Origin: Brachyspira alvinipulli ATCC 51933 | GTDB taxonomy: Bacteria > Spirochaetota > Brachyspiria > Brachyspirales > Brachyspiraceae | DNA length: 64,000 bases | Assembly: GCF_000518245.1 (NCBI RefSeq) | Contig: NZ_KI912408.1 | Coordinates: 62,001 to 126,000 of the forward strand | Direction of reading: 5' to 3' | In this document: positions 9,363-18,825 of the stretch, piece by piece | Layout: the number at the start of each line of letters is the position of its first letter | Numbering within the stretch: the first letter of the stretch is position 1 | The notes under the pieces: generated by a model | What the model saw: the letters and a program-made list of their open reading frames with translations, nothing else | Told to the model about the DNA's origin: nothing | Database searches by the model: none | Translations under genes and position numbers: made by a program

Positions 9363-12026
9363 ATGCAGGAAACATTTTTTGGAAGCGATAAAGAAGATAA
9401 TCAAAAACTCACTCCTATGATGAGACAATACAAAGAGATAAAAGATAAATATAATGACAGTATACTTCTTTTCAGAATGGGAGATTTTTACGAAGTATTT
9501 TTTGATGATGCAAAAGTAGTGTCCGATATATTGGGGCTTACACTTACAAAAAGAGCTAATGTTCCTATGGCAGGAGTTCCTTATCATGCTATAGATAATT
9601 ATTTATCAAAATTAGTTAAATCTGGAATGAAGATTGCTATATGCGATCAAATGGAAGACCCTAAAACAGCAAAAGGTATAGTAAAAAGAGAGGTTACTCA
9701 GGTTATAACTCCTGGTACTATTTCAGAAAATAAATATTTAGAATCAAAAAGCAATAATTATTTAGCTTCTATAATAGTATCAAAAAGTGAGAAAAATGCT
9801 GCTTTATCTATATGCGATATTTCTACAGGAGAGCTTTATGCTACAGAAATAAATTCTAACTTAGAAAATCATAATGAAGCTTTAAAAGAAATCATTAATG
9901 AACTTACAGAAGAAATTATAAGATTCTCTCCTAAAGAGATTATGACTATAGAATCCGTTTCTGAAAGCATTATTATAAAAGAGATTCAAAATAAATTTAA
10001 TAATATATTCTACAGCACTACTCCGAATTACACTGCAGAACATTCTTATGCATATAAAACTTTAACAAATCATTTCAAAACAGTATCATTAAAAAGTTTC
10101 GGTATAGAAGAAAAGCCTCTTTTGATATCATTATTAGGATCTACTATATTTTATATACAGGAACTTTCAAAAACTTCTCTTGAGCATATTTCAAATATTA
10201 AACTATATAATAGAAAAGACTCCATGACTTTGGATTATGCTACAATAGCAAGTTTGGAAATATTAGAAACTATAAGAAATGATAATAATAAAATGACATT
10301 GTTTGACACCATAGATAGAACAAAAACTTCTATGGGGGCAAGATATTTAAAAAGAATAATTGTAGAGCCATTATTAAATATAGAAGAAATAAATAAAAGA
10401 CTTAATAATGTAGAGTTTTTCTATAAAAATCAAAAGTTTATGTATAAAATAAGAGATTTACTTCAGGATATTGGAGATATAGAAAGACTTGCATCAAAAT
10501 TGGCGTTAGGAAGGATTAACCCTAAAGAATTAGTATCACTAAAAAGATTTTTAGTAACTTCTCTTGAAGTTGTTACAGAACTTGCTATGAATGAATTTGA
10601 AGAAGTTAATTTTGAAGAGGTTAATGATATAAAAATAATAACTGATTTGATAGAACGTGCGATATTAGAGGATCCGAAAGTTGTTATAAATGAAGGCGAT
10701 ATAATAAAAGATGATTACAATGAAACATTAAGAAAATATAATGAAGCAAGAAGAGAAGGACGTTCTTGGATAGCAGAACTTGAACATAATTATAAATTAG
10801 ATACAGGAATTAATAATCTTAAAATAAGATATAATAATGTTATAGGTTATTATGTAGAAGTAACAAAATCAAATGTATCATCTGTGCCAAGCGATTTTAT
10901 AAAAAGACAAACATTAATAGGAAGCGAAAGATATACCACAAGCAAATTAATGGAATATGAAACTATTATAAATGAAGCTAATGAAAAAAGCTATGCATTA
11001 GAATATGATATATTTATTGAAGTGAGAAATAAAACTAATGAATATTTAAACTCAATATTAAAAATGGCAAGAGTAATTTCTATAATAGATGTTTATTCTT
11101 CTCTTGCATGCCTAGCTAAAGAAGATAATTATGTTAAGCCAATAATAACAAATGACGGCATAATAGACATAAAAGACGGAAGACACCCTGTTGTAGAAGT
11201 TAATCTAAAAACAGAAAGCTTCATTCCTAATGATACATATTTAGACAATAAAAATGAACATCTCCTTATAATTACAGGTCCTAATATGAGCGGTAAAAGT
11301 ACATATTTAAGACAAACTGCTTTAATAGTATTACTTGCTCAAATAGGTTCATTCGTTCCAGCAGCAAGTGCAAAAATTTCTATAGTTGATAGAATATTTA
11401 CACGTGTTGGTGCAAGCGATAATATAGCAAGAGGAGAAAGTACATTCTTAGTAGAGATGAATGAAACAGCATACATACTAAATCATTGTACAGATAAAAG
11501 CCTTGTTATAATGGATGAAATAGGAAGAGGTACTTCAACTTATGACGGACTTTCTATTGCTTGGGCTATAGTGGAATATTTAGTTCATGAGGAAAACAAA
11601 AAAGCTAAAACTTTATTTGCTACTCATTACCATGAACTTACTATGCTTGAAGATTTAGAAGGCGTTAAAAACTATAAAGTATTAGTTGAAGAATACAAAG
11701 ATGAAATAATATTTATGAAAAAAGTTACTGAAGGAGCTGCTCAATCAAGCTATGGTATATATGCGGCAAAAATAGCTGGTGCCCCTAATAAAGTTATAAA
11801 AAGAGCCACTGAAATATTAAAAAAATTAGAAGCTGATGCCAGTGTTCAGGTAGAAAATATAGAATTGAATACTCAAAAATCGAAGGATATACTTCCGCTT
11901 TATGAAGAGCCTAAAATAATGGAAAAAGAAAGCGAAATAGAAAATGAAATTAGAGATTTAAATATAAATGAAATTACGCCTATAGATGCTTTAAACTTAA
12001 TAAATAAATGGAAAAAATCCTTATAA
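9363..12026 (+). CDS. mutS: DNA mismatch repair protein MutS
   Basis: An 887-residue MutS1-type protein of normal length. It binds mismatched or looped bases in DNA and recruits MutL. The N-terminal mismatch-reading motif is present (FRMGDFYEVFFDDA, with the Phe-x-Glu that contacts the mismatch). The C-terminal ATPase has its Walker A (TGPNMSGKST, near residue 638), the RVGASDNIARGESTF block, and the Walker B/signature DEIGRGTSTYDG (near 718), followed by FATHYHEL. The end (LNINEITPIDALNLINKWK) is the usual dimerisation tail. The reading frame is intact, so slippage at the A/T tracts in this window would not be explained by loss of this gene. The cupin gene follows about 60 bases downstream and may be cotranscribed. 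Confidence 0.97.
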   Translation: MQETFFGSDKEDNQKLTPMMRQYKEIKDKYNDSILLFRMGDFYEVFFDDAKVVSDILGLTLTKRANVPMAGVPYHAIDNYLSKLVKSGMKIAICDQMEDPKTAKGIVKREVTQVITPGTISENKYLESKSNNYLASIIVSKSEKNAALSICDISTGELYATEINSNLENHNEALKEIINELTEEIIRFSPKEIMTIESVSESIIIKEIQNKFNNIFYSTTPNYTAEHSYAYKTLTNHFKTVSLKSFGIEEKPLLISLLGSTIFYIQELSKTSLEHISNIKLYNRKDSMTLDYATIASLEILETIRNDNNKMTLFDTIDRTKTSMGARYLKRIIVEPLLNIEEINKRLNNVEFFYKNQKFMYKIRDLLQDIGDIERLASKLALGRINPKELVSLKRFLVTSLEVVTELAMNEFEEVNFEEVNDIKIITDLIERAILEDPKVVINEGDIIKDDYNETLRKYNEARREGRSWIAELEHNYKLDTGINNLKIRYNNVIGYYVEVTKSNVSSVPSDFIKRQTLIGSERYTTSKLMEYETIINEANEKSYALEYDIFIEVRNKTNEYLNSILKMARVISIIDVYSSLACLAKEDNYVKPIITNDGIIDIKDGRHPVVEVNLKTESFIPNDTYLDNKNEHLLIITGPNMSGKSTYLRQTALIVLLAQIGSFVPAASAKISIVDRIFTRVGASDNIARGESTFLVEMNETAYILNHCTDKSLVIMDEIGRGTSTYDGLSIAWAIVEYLVHEENKKAKTLFATHYHELTMLEDLEGVKNYKVLVEEYKDEIIFMKKVTEGAAQSSYGIYAAKIAGAPNKVIKRATEILKKLEADASVQVENIELNTQKSKDILPLYEEPKIMEKESEIENEIRDLNINEITPIDALNLINKWKKSL

Positions 12027-12086
12027 ACATAAACTCAATTTTATGGTATTACAATCCGAAATTATATTATATAAATGAGGGCTGTT

Positions 12087-12410
12087 ATGACTGGACAATA
12101 TTATTATAAATCAACAACAGAAAGAGAATTTGACTGTATAAAAGATGATGAAAAATTAATAGAAACTTTAGCAGATAGAGGATATACAGTTTATTCTATT
12201 ACTCAAAAGCCTAATCAGCTTATACCATATCATGAACATCCTTCTGAAGAAATGGTTATAGTACTAAGCGGAAAAATCAGATATATAGTAGAAGAAGAAA
12301 TAGTAGATTTAGAAGAAGGCGATATTATTAGAGTAAGACCGCATTCTGTACATTCTATGATAGGAAGAACCGAAGAAGAAACTTCTAATCTTTTATTAGT
12401 TTTCATATAA
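12087..12410 (+). CDS. Small cupin-domain protein
   Basis: About 107 residues forming a single cupin barrel. The first metal-binding motif reads PYHEHPSEEMVIVLSG and the second is RVRPHSVHSM, with His and Glu ligands in the expected places. Such proteins bind a metal and act as small dioxygenases, isomerases or ligand sensors; the substrate here cannot be deduced. I choose the ATG at 12087 because GAGGG lies five bases before it; an in-frame ATG at 12075 has no ribosome site and would add four residues. It follows mutS and ends at a strong bidirectional terminator. Confidence 0.8.
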   Translation: MTGQYYYKSTTEREFDCIKDDEKLIETLADRGYTVYSITQKPNQLIPYHEHPSEEMVIVLSGKIRYIVEEEIVDLEEGDIIRVRPHSVHSMIGRTEEETSNLLLVFI

Positions 12411-12447
12411 AAAAATAGGAGCTTTATTTAATATAAGCCCCTATTTT
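12409..12447. terminator. Bidirectional terminator between the cupin gene and the metQ-like operon
   Basis: An A-run, AATAGGAGCTT, a short loop, AAGCCCCTATT and a T-run form a hairpin with one mismatch. It lies between the convergent cupin gene and the last gene of the minus-strand importer operon, so it can serve both. Confidence 0.7.
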
Positions 12448-12455
12448 CATAAAAT

Positions 12456-13256
12456 TTAAAATATTATATAAGCACCTTGAAATATCTCATTAAATTTATT
12501 CTTGTACTCTTCTGTTTGAGTTACTTTCACTAAATCTTTACTCCACTGTGAAGTTTCATTACCCTCATTTACAACTAAACCTGTTGGAAAATTATTATAT
12601 TCACCATCCTCTACTATATATGAATGAGCATCAAAACCTGCATTTTTCATAACACTTGAAAAAGTTATAGTAGCATCTACATCTTTATAAGAACCAGCTG
12701 TGGAGGTTGTTTCAACTTCTAAAAAATTAATATTCTTTGGATTTTCTTTTATATCTAACATAGTATAAAATTCACCGGTTTTTTCTCCTAATTTTAATAA
12801 ACCCAATCTTTCAAGAAATCTTAAACCTCTATCCATATTGCTTGGGTCATTAGATATTGTTATAGTAGCTCCATCTGGTATTTCTTCCACACTTTTATGT
12901 TTAGATGAATAAAGAGCATTCAAAGAAGCATATTTAAATCCATCTACTAATACTAAATGAGAATTATTAGCTTTATTAAAAGTATCTATCCAAGGTTTAT
13001 GATTTAATATAAGCCCATCAATCTCATTAGCACTTAAAGCCAAAGCAGGAAGATTATTTCCATCAAAAACTTTAATTTCAATTTTATACCCCTCATTTTC
13101 CATCAACCTTTTAATTTCTTCAACAGCCTGAACATTTAAAGGCATACATCCTATAACTATTGTATCATTTTTACTTTTTACTTTTTCTGTATTATTGCTA
13201 TTAGAACAAGAAAGCAATAATACCATAAACAATATTGATAATATTTTTGTTTTCAT
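12456..13256 (-). CDS. MetQ/NlpA-family substrate-binding lipoprotein (copy 2, distal)
   Basis: A 266-residue periplasmic binding lipoprotein of an ABC importer. It has a signal peptide with lipobox LLLSC (Cys17), then the NlpA fold with NHKPWIDTFNK, which corresponds to the HKPYLD block of MetQ. It is the last gene of the metN-metI-DUF169-metQ-metQ operon. Residues 1-38 are identical to the neighbouring copy, while later differences cluster at positions expected to line the ligand pocket. Where E. coli MetQ has the methionine-binding Asn (VDLAVINTTYA), this protein reads VDATITFSSVM. The ligand is therefore likely not plain L-methionine, or is held differently. The family call is firm; the substrate is not. 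Confidence 0.85.
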   Translation of the reverse strand: MKTKILSILFMVLLLSCSNSNNTEKVKSKNDTIVIGCMPLNVQAVEEIKRLMENEGYKIEIKVFDGNNLPALALSANEIDGLILNHKPWIDTFNKANNSHLVLVDGFKYASLNALYSSKHKSVEEIPDGATITISNDPSNMDRGLRFLERLGLLKLGEKTGEFYTMLDIKENPKNINFLEVETTSTAGSYKDVDATITFSSVMKNAGFDAHSYIVEDGEYNNFPTGLVVNEGNETSQWSKDLVKVTQTEEYKNKFNEIFQGAYIIF

Positions 13257-13290
13257 TATTTAACTCCTTAATTTATTTTAAATTGTTATA

Positions 13291-14091
13291 TTACAATATA
13301 TAAAAAGCACTCTGAAATATTTCATTAAATTTAGTTCTATATTCTTCTGTTTGAGTAGCTTTTACAAAATCTTCAGCCCACTGCGAAGTTTCATTACCTT
13401 CATTTACAAATAATCCAATTGGAAAATAACCAGACTCTCCATCCTCTGCTATATATGATCTTGCATCATAACCTGCATTTTTCATAGCAATAGAAGTGGC
13501 TATTGTAGCATCTACATCTTTATATGAACCAGCTGTTAAAGTTATTTCTACTTCTAAAAACTTTATATTCTTTGGATTTTCTTTTATATCAAGCATACTA
13601 TAAAATTCACCGGTTTTATCTCCTAATTTTAATAATCCCAATTTTTCAAGAAACCTTAAACCTCTATCCATATTGCTAGGATCATTAGATATTGTTATAG
13701 TAGCTCCATCTGGTATTTCTTCCACACTTTTATGTTTAGATGAATAAAGAGCATTAAAAAAACCATATTTAAATCCATCTACCAATACTAAATGAGAATT
13801 ATTAGCTTTATTAAAAGTATCTACCCATGGTTTATGATTTAATATTAATCCATCTATTTCATTGGCACTTAAAGCCAAAGCGGGAAGATTATTTCCATCA
13901 AAAATTTTAACTTCAATCTTATATCCATCTTTTTCCATTAGTTTTACAGCTTCTTCTACAACGTCTTTATTTGAAGCCATACATCCTATAACTATTGTAT
14001 CATTTTTACTTTTTACTTTTTCTGTATTATTGCTATTAGAACAAGAAAGCAATAACACCATAAACAATATTGATAATATTTTTGTTTTCAT
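13291..14091 (-). CDS. MetQ/NlpA-family substrate-binding lipoprotein (copy 1, proximal)
   Basis: A 266-residue tandem paralogue of the protein at 12456-13256. It shares the same lipoprotein signal (lipobox LLLSC) and the NHKPWVDTFNK block. It differs at residues 39-50 (ASNKDVVEEAVK against PLNVQAVEEIKR), at KYGFF against KYASL, and at VDATIATSIAM against VDATITFSSVM. These are the segments that contact ligand in MetQ, so the two proteins may feed different substrates into one transporter. As in its sister, the usual methionine-contact Asn is missing. It follows the DUF169 gene by 30 bases, with AGGA as ribosome site. Confidence 0.85.
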   Translation of the reverse strand: MKTKILSILFMVLLLSCSNSNNTEKVKSKNDTIVIGCMASNKDVVEEAVKLMEKDGYKIEVKIFDGNNLPALALSANEIDGLILNHKPWVDTFNKANNSHLVLVDGFKYGFFNALYSSKHKSVEEIPDGATITISNDPSNMDRGLRFLEKLGLLKLGDKTGEFYSMLDIKENPKNIKFLEVEITLTAGSYKDVDATIATSIAMKNAGYDARSYIAEDGESGYFPIGLFVNEGNETSQWAEDFVKATQTEEYRTKFNEIFQSAFYIL

Positions 14092-14121
14092 TTTTATTTC
14101 CTATTTAATATATTTAATTTT

Positions 14122-14928
14122 TTATCTTTTTACAATTCCACCAATATATGAACCATCATCATAATTCTCATTCATTCTAATATCTAATAAATCAGTTAAA
14201 TTATTTTTTTCTAATTTTTCTTTGATAATTTTTTTGTGTTTATTTCTTTCAAGAGGATTAACAGTTTTAATAATACCATCCAAAACATTTAGAAATATTC
14301 TATATGGCATTCCAATACCCATTTCATCATCTTTCCAACCAGATAACATTCTAGTTCCCGAACACATCATAGATATATTAAAACAACCATTTTCATAGGG
14401 ATAAGAAGTACATTCTTCACAAATAGCTTGCATACCAGATAACTTTATACTATCAGCATGTCCATAATGATATGCATAACCCTGTGATATACGCATAGCT
14501 TGATACGGTTTGCATATAAATATAACTACATCTGGTTCCTCTTCATAGTCTTTTAAAGGCATAATCGCAGTTCCAAAAATTCTATGTTCACAATACATCA
14601 TATTTCTAGACATTTTTCTGCTTACACCTAAATCTCTATATGTTTTAACTTTTCTTCTTTTTATACCATACTTAGTTTCTTCGGGTACATCCTGAAAACC
14701 TAGTGCCATAGCACCGCCTGAGCATGCATTATGGCCTTTGTGTATTTTTAATTTTCTACCTTTACTAGCTTTACTGACAAATCCACAATAGGATGTTTTA
14801 TTTTTTAATTCCTCAGCATTAAAACTATTATATTCCTCTTCAGAAAATAGAAACTTTATTCCAACAGGATATCTTTCAAGTTCCAATAAACTAAACAAAT
14901 ATTTAGATCTTTCCTCCATTGAATTCAT
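14122..14928 (-). CDS. DUF169-family protein within the importer operon
   Basis: A 268-residue protein of the DUF169 family, whose function is not established. It is rich in cysteine. Visible motifs are YPVGIKF near the start, a YCGFVSKA segment, HNACSGGAMALGF, and a run of cysteines in the second half (AICEECTSYPYENGCF, then MMCSGTRM). The pattern suggests metal, cofactor or Fe-S binding. It is soluble, with no signal peptide, so it acts in the cytoplasm. It lies between the permease and the two binding proteins, with an AAGGAG ribosome site and an 11-base gap from metI, so it is an operon member. A natural inference is that it handles or senses the imported compound. Confidence 0.8.
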   Translation of the reverse strand: MNSMEERSKYLFSLLELERYPVGIKFLFSEEEYNSFNAEELKNKTSYCGFVSKASKGRKLKIHKGHNACSGGAMALGFQDVPEETKYGIKRRKVKTYRDLGVSRKMSRNMMYCEHRIFGTAIMPLKDYEEEPDVVIFICKPYQAMRISQGYAYHYGHADSIKLSGMQAICEECTSYPYENGCFNISMMCSGTRMLSGWKDDEMGIGMPYRIFLNVLDGIIKTVNPLERNKHKKIIKEKLEKNNLTDLLDIRMNENYDDGSYIGGIVKR

Positions 14929-14938
14929 AAAATTCTCC

Positions 14939-15595
14939 TTACATTAATTTTTTATATATAAAATCACCTATATATTGTGCAATATTAACAAATAGAAACA
15001 TTACAAAAACAGAAAAATATAATATCGTATTATTAAAACTTTGATAACCATAAGTCAAAGCAACAGCTCCTAATCCGCCGCCGCCTACAGCACCAGCTAT
15101 TGTAGTAGCAGCTATATAATTAACAGTAGCCATAGTTAAAACAGATATAATAGAAGGTACAGATTCTTTTATAATTACTCCAATCATTATTTGTATATTT
15201 GTGGCACCGAAAGATTTAGCAGCTTCTATTAATTGTTTATCTACTTTAATAAAACTGCTTTCTAATAATCTAGCTATGAAGGCAGTTGCAGTAATAGATA
15301 ATGGAAGTATAACTGCTTTTTCTCCTACTGTTGTACCAATAACCAAACGTGTAAAAGGAGATATAGCAACTATTAAAATCAATATTGGAAAAGATCTAAT
15401 AGTATTAACAATAAAACTTAACACCATATAGAATTTCTTTTTATAATTTAAACCATTTGGACCATACATTGTAAGTAAACTTGCTATTATAAAACCTAAA
15501 ATAAAACCTATTAACATAGTAAAAAATACTATTCTAATAGTAACTATAGTAGAAGGTAATATTAATTTAAAAAAATAATTTATATATGTTTCCAA
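14939..15595 (-). CDS. metI: MetI-type ABC importer permease
   Basis: A 218-residue inner-membrane permease with five or six helices. It contains the MetI-family coupling region (SFGATNIQIMIGVIIKESVPS, the EAA loop) and the AGAVGGGGLGAVALTYGYQ motif typical of methionine-type permeases. The start is a TTG (15593-15595), two bases after the metN stop, with AGGAG placed seven bases upstream inside the end of metN. Close spacing means translation is probably coupled to metN. The gene name follows the family; the true substrate may differ, given the binding proteins in this operon. Confidence 0.88.
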   Translation of the reverse strand: METYINYFFKLILPSTIVTIRIVFFTMLIGFILGFIIASLLTMYGPNGLNYKKKFYMVLSFIVNTIRSFPILILIVAISPFTRLVIGTTVGEKAVILPLSITATAFIARLLESSFIKVDKQLIEAAKSFGATNIQIMIGVIIKESVPSIISVLTMATVNYIAATTIAGAVGGGGLGAVALTYGYQSFNNTILYFSVFVMFLFVNIAQYIGDFIYKKLM

Positions 15596-15597
15596 CT

Positions 15598-16560
15598 TTA
15601 TTCTCCTAATATTTTATAATGTTTTATACCAATGGATTTAATATATTCTTCTAATTTTTTTATATTATGATTAGAGATATTAATGATAACTTTACTAATA
15701 ATACAATTTTTATAATCTTCCATAGCAAAATTAATTATATCAACATCATATTTTTTTATTAATCTTTCAATGATATTTTTTGTATTATCATTATTTACAT
15801 ACATTATTTCTATATTCTTACCAGAATTAGGAAGTAGAACCTTATTCTCCCCTAATAAATTAATTAGAGAATTAGGTTCATCAATAAATATATCTTCAAC
15901 TTTTCCTGTATCTTTGATAATCCCATCTTCTATTATAGCAATATCATCACAAATTGATTTTACTACATTCATTTGATGCGTTACAAGAACTATTGTTATA
16001 CCCATAGATTTATTTATATTATTCAGTAGCTCCATAATAGAATCTGAATTTTTAGGATCAAGTGCAGATGTTGCCTCATCTGATAATAATATTTTTGGAT
16101 TCATTGATAAAGCTCTAGCAATAGCAACTCTCTGTTTCTGTCCGCCTGATAAATCTCTTGCCAAATTATTAATTTTATCATACATTCCTACTATATCAAT
16201 TAAATACCTTATACGATCATCCATTTCCTTTTTATTCCAATGCCAGCATTTCATTGGAAAAGCTATATTATCATACACACTTGCTCTAGTAATCAAAGAA
16301 AAATGCTGAAATATCATACCTATATCTTTTCTAAATACTCTTAATTCTTTATTATTAAGAGTATTAATTTGAACACCATTTACCTCTAAATACCCATAAT
16401 CATATTTCTCTAATCCATTTATACATCTCAATAAAGTAGATTTTCCAGCACCGCTTCTACCTATAATGCCAAAAATTTTTCCTTTTTCTATATTAAGATC
16501 TATACCTTTTAATATTTCTATATTATTATAATTCTTTTTCAATGCAGATATTTTTATCAT
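15598..16560 (-). CDS. metN: MetN-type ABC importer ATPase
   Basis: A 320-residue ATPase that powers the importer. Walker A is GRSGAGKST, the Q-loop is MIFQHFSLI, the signature is LSGGQKQRVAIARAL, and Walker B is ILLSDEATSALD, with the switch His in VTHQM. The last ~75 residues form the C-terminal regulatory (NIL-type) domain that in MetN binds methionine and shuts the transporter down. It is the first gene of the five-gene minus-strand operon (metN-metI-DUF169-metQ-metQ). I cannot see a consensus promoter or a recognised methionine riboswitch upstream. Confidence 0.92.
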   Translation of the reverse strand: MIKISALKKNYNNIEILKGIDLNIEKGKIFGIIGRSGAGKSTLLRCINGLEKYDYGYLEVNGVQINTLNNKELRVFRKDIGMIFQHFSLITRASVYDNIAFPMKCWHWNKKEMDDRIRYLIDIVGMYDKINNLARDLSGGQKQRVAIARALSMNPKILLSDEATSALDPKNSDSIMELLNNINKSMGITIVLVTHQMNVVKSICDDIAIIEDGIIKDTGKVEDIFIDEPNSLINLLGENKVLLPNSGKNIEIMYVNNDNTKNIIERLIKKYDVDIINFAMEDYKNCIISKVIINISNHNIKKLEEYIKSIGIKHYKILGE

Positions 16561-16858
16561 ATTGTACCACTAATAATTTATTATAAAATTGAATTAAACT
16601 ATAAGATTTTATTTTAGTTTAGAAAGAATTATTTAGACTCCCTGCCTAATCAAGAGTTATTTCTGGGGAAAATAATGAAATTTCAAAAATAAAAATGGAT
16701 TAAAATACATAGTTTTTTATTATACCTTTGATGTATAATCATAAATTAAAAAAAAGAAAAATCAACATATATAATACTATATATTATAATTAACCAAATA
16801 TAAATATATTACTAACGATTAATAATCATACTATTAAAACATTTTATGAAAAAATTAA
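16561..16858. other. Leader region of the importer operon
   Basis: This spacer lies between metN and dcd and should contain the metN promoter and leader. Most is AT-rich. One less AT-rich stretch (16634-16672; on the minus strand it contains CCCCAGAAATAACTC and GGCAGGGAGT) can form only a short ACTC/GAGT stem. I do not recognise it as any named riboswitch. Confidence 0.4.
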
Positions 16859-17377
16859 TTATTTGAAATCTTTATAAAGCATGCTAGGCTGAACATCTGT
16901 ATTATTCTGATATTTACTGCTTGTATATTCTTCGTATTCACCATCTATTGTATGATAATAAAGCTGTGCTATTTCAACTTCCGGGTATACTATTATTGGT
17001 TTTATACAGAATATTTCCAAAGTCCAATATCCTGCAAATCCTACATCTCCAAAACCAGCAGTAATATGTATAAATATTCCAAGTCTTCCTATAGATGATC
17101 TGCCTTCTATCATAGGTACATAATTTTTTGTATTTGTATATTCTAAAGTTCTTCCTAAATATAATTCATTAGGCTTTAATTCATAACCGCTTTTTGGTAT
17201 TATTATTTCTTCTACTTCATTTGGTTTTTTCATATCTAATATTTTATCTTTGTATACTAAAAGTTTATTATGTAATTTAACATTGTAGCTATTCGAATTT
17301 AATTGTTCTCTATTAAATGGTTCTATTATTATATTTTTTCCTAAATTCTTTTCTATCTCAAGTCCTGATAAAATCAT
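16859..17377 (-). CDS. dcd: dCTP deaminase
   Basis: A 172-residue deaminase that turns dCTP into dUTP, a step towards dTTP. The core motif is complete: EGRSSIGRLGIFIHITAGFGD, with the catalytic Glu and the triphosphate-binding Arg/Ser, then GFAGYWTLEIF and the C-terminal IAQLYYH block. It lacks the extra residues of bifunctional dCTP deaminase/dUTPases as far as I can judge. It is a single gene facing away from pgi, with an AGGA ribosome site. Confidence 0.9.
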   Translation of the reverse strand: MILSGLEIEKNLGKNIIIEPFNREQLNSNSYNVKLHNKLLVYKDKILDMKKPNEVEEIIIPKSGYELKPNELYLGRTLEYTNTKNYVPMIEGRSSIGRLGIFIHITAGFGDVGFAGYWTLEIFCIKPIIVYPEVEIAQLYYHTIDGEYEEYTSSKYQNNTDVQPSMLYKDFK

Positions 17378-17481
17378 TTATACAAAATCCTATTGTACTA
17401 TTAAATTTAATAAATTTTTCTTTATTTTTCGGTATTATTATAGTATAATTTACCAACTAAAATAAATTGATGGAGTTATTA

Positions 17482-18813
17482 ATGATATCTATAAATTATA
17501 AAAATGTATTAGGATTTTTACAAGAGCATGAATTAGAATATCTTGCTGAACGTGCTAAATATGCAAATGAACTTTTAGAAAATAAAAAAGGTGCAGGAAA
17601 TGATTTTTTAGGATGGGTTAATCTTCCTAGTGAAGCACTAAAAATGGTTAAAGAAATTGATGAATTAGCTAAAGAAATAAGAGAAAATGCTGAAGTTTTA
17701 GTATCTGTTGGTATAGGAGGTTCTTATTTAGGAGGAAAGGCAGTTATTGAATCATTTTTAAATCCTTTCTCTCAAGCTAAAAAAGGAAATACTCAAGTTG
17801 TATATGCTGGCCATAATATGAACGGAGAATATTTCAAGCATTTATTAGATTATTTAGATGGAAAAGACTTCTATATTAATGTAATATCTAAAAGCGGTAC
17901 TACAACAGAACCTGCTATAGCTTTCAGAATGTTAAAAGAATATGCTGAAAAAAGATATGGTAAAGAAGGTGCAGCTAAAAGAATAATAGCTACTACAGAT
18001 AAAGCCAAAGGTGCTTTAAAAACTTTATCCACAGAAAATAAATATAGAACTTTTGTTATACCAGATGATGTTGGAGGAAGATATTCTGTACTTACTCCTG
18101 TTGGTTTAATTCCTATTGCTGCTGCTGGAATAAATATAGAAGAGTTTGTTAAAGGATTTGATTCTATGGCAAAAATAACTAAAGAGATGGATTATAAGAA
18201 AAATCCTTCTATGTTATATGCTATGCTTAGAAATGCTCTTTATGCTAAAGGATACAGCACTGAAATAATGGTTAACTATATACCTAGAATGCACTACATA
18301 TCTGAATGGTGGAAACAATTACAAGGAGAAAGTGAAGGTAAAGATAAAAAAGGTATATTCCCTGCTTCCGTTGATTTCTCTACTGACTTACACTCTTTAG
18401 GTCAATTCATACAAGATGGTAAAAGAGGTTTATTTGAAACTGTTATAAGAGTTGATAAAGAAGACATTGACTTAAAAATGAAAAAAGAAGATTCTGATTT
18501 GGATGGACTTAATTATTTAGATGGAAAATCTTTGCATGAAATTAACAAGTCAGCATTAGAAGCTACAGTTCTTGCCCATGTTGATGGAGGAGTACCAAAT
18601 ATAATAATAGATATTGATAAAATTACTCCTTTTACTATTGGAGAACTTTTATACTTCTTTGAAAAAGCATGCGGAATATCTGGGCATATACTTGGAGTTA
18701 ATCCATTCGATCAACCTGGTGTAGAAGCATATAAGAAAAACATGTTTGCTATGCTTGGTAAAAAAGGCTATGAAGAAATGGGTAAAACTTTAAGAGCTAG
18801 ATTAGAAAAATAA
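17482..18813 (+). CDS. pgi: Glucose-6-phosphate isomerase
   Basis: About 443 residues; interconverts glucose 6-phosphate and fructose 6-phosphate. It is the compact bacterial form (about 450 residues, like that of Firmicutes). Diagnostic stretches are VGIGGSYLGGKA, VISKSGTTTEPA, DVGGRYSVLTPVG and, near the end, NPFDQPGVEAYKK. I choose the ATG at 17482 (MISINYK) because GGAG sits six bases upstream; the frame is also open to a TTG at 17467 that lacks such a site. A TATAAT-like box precedes it near 17450. It is followed by a clear terminator. Confidence 0.95.
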   Translation: MISINYKNVLGFLQEHELEYLAERAKYANELLENKKGAGNDFLGWVNLPSEALKMVKEIDELAKEIRENAEVLVSVGIGGSYLGGKAVIESFLNPFSQAKKGNTQVVYAGHNMNGEYFKHLLDYLDGKDFYINVISKSGTTTEPAIAFRMLKEYAEKRYGKEGAAKRIIATTDKAKGALKTLSTENKYRTFVIPDDVGGRYSVLTPVGLIPIAAAGINIEEFVKGFDSMAKITKEMDYKKNPSMLYAMLRNALYAKGYSTEIMVNYIPRMHYISEWWKQLQGESEGKDKKGIFPASVDFSTDLHSLGQFIQDGKRGLFETVIRVDKEDIDLKMKKEDSDLDGLNYLDGKSLHEINKSALEATVLAHVDGGVPNIIIDIDKITPFTIGELLYFFEKACGISGHILGVNPFDQPGVEAYKKNMFAMLGKKGYEEMGKTLRARLEK

Positions 18814-18825
18814 TTTTTAGAATTT

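Noticed and set aside
16561-16858. SAM or methionine riboswitch upstream of metN
   Set aside because: None of the conserved helices or sequence blocks of the known SAM classes can be recognised.
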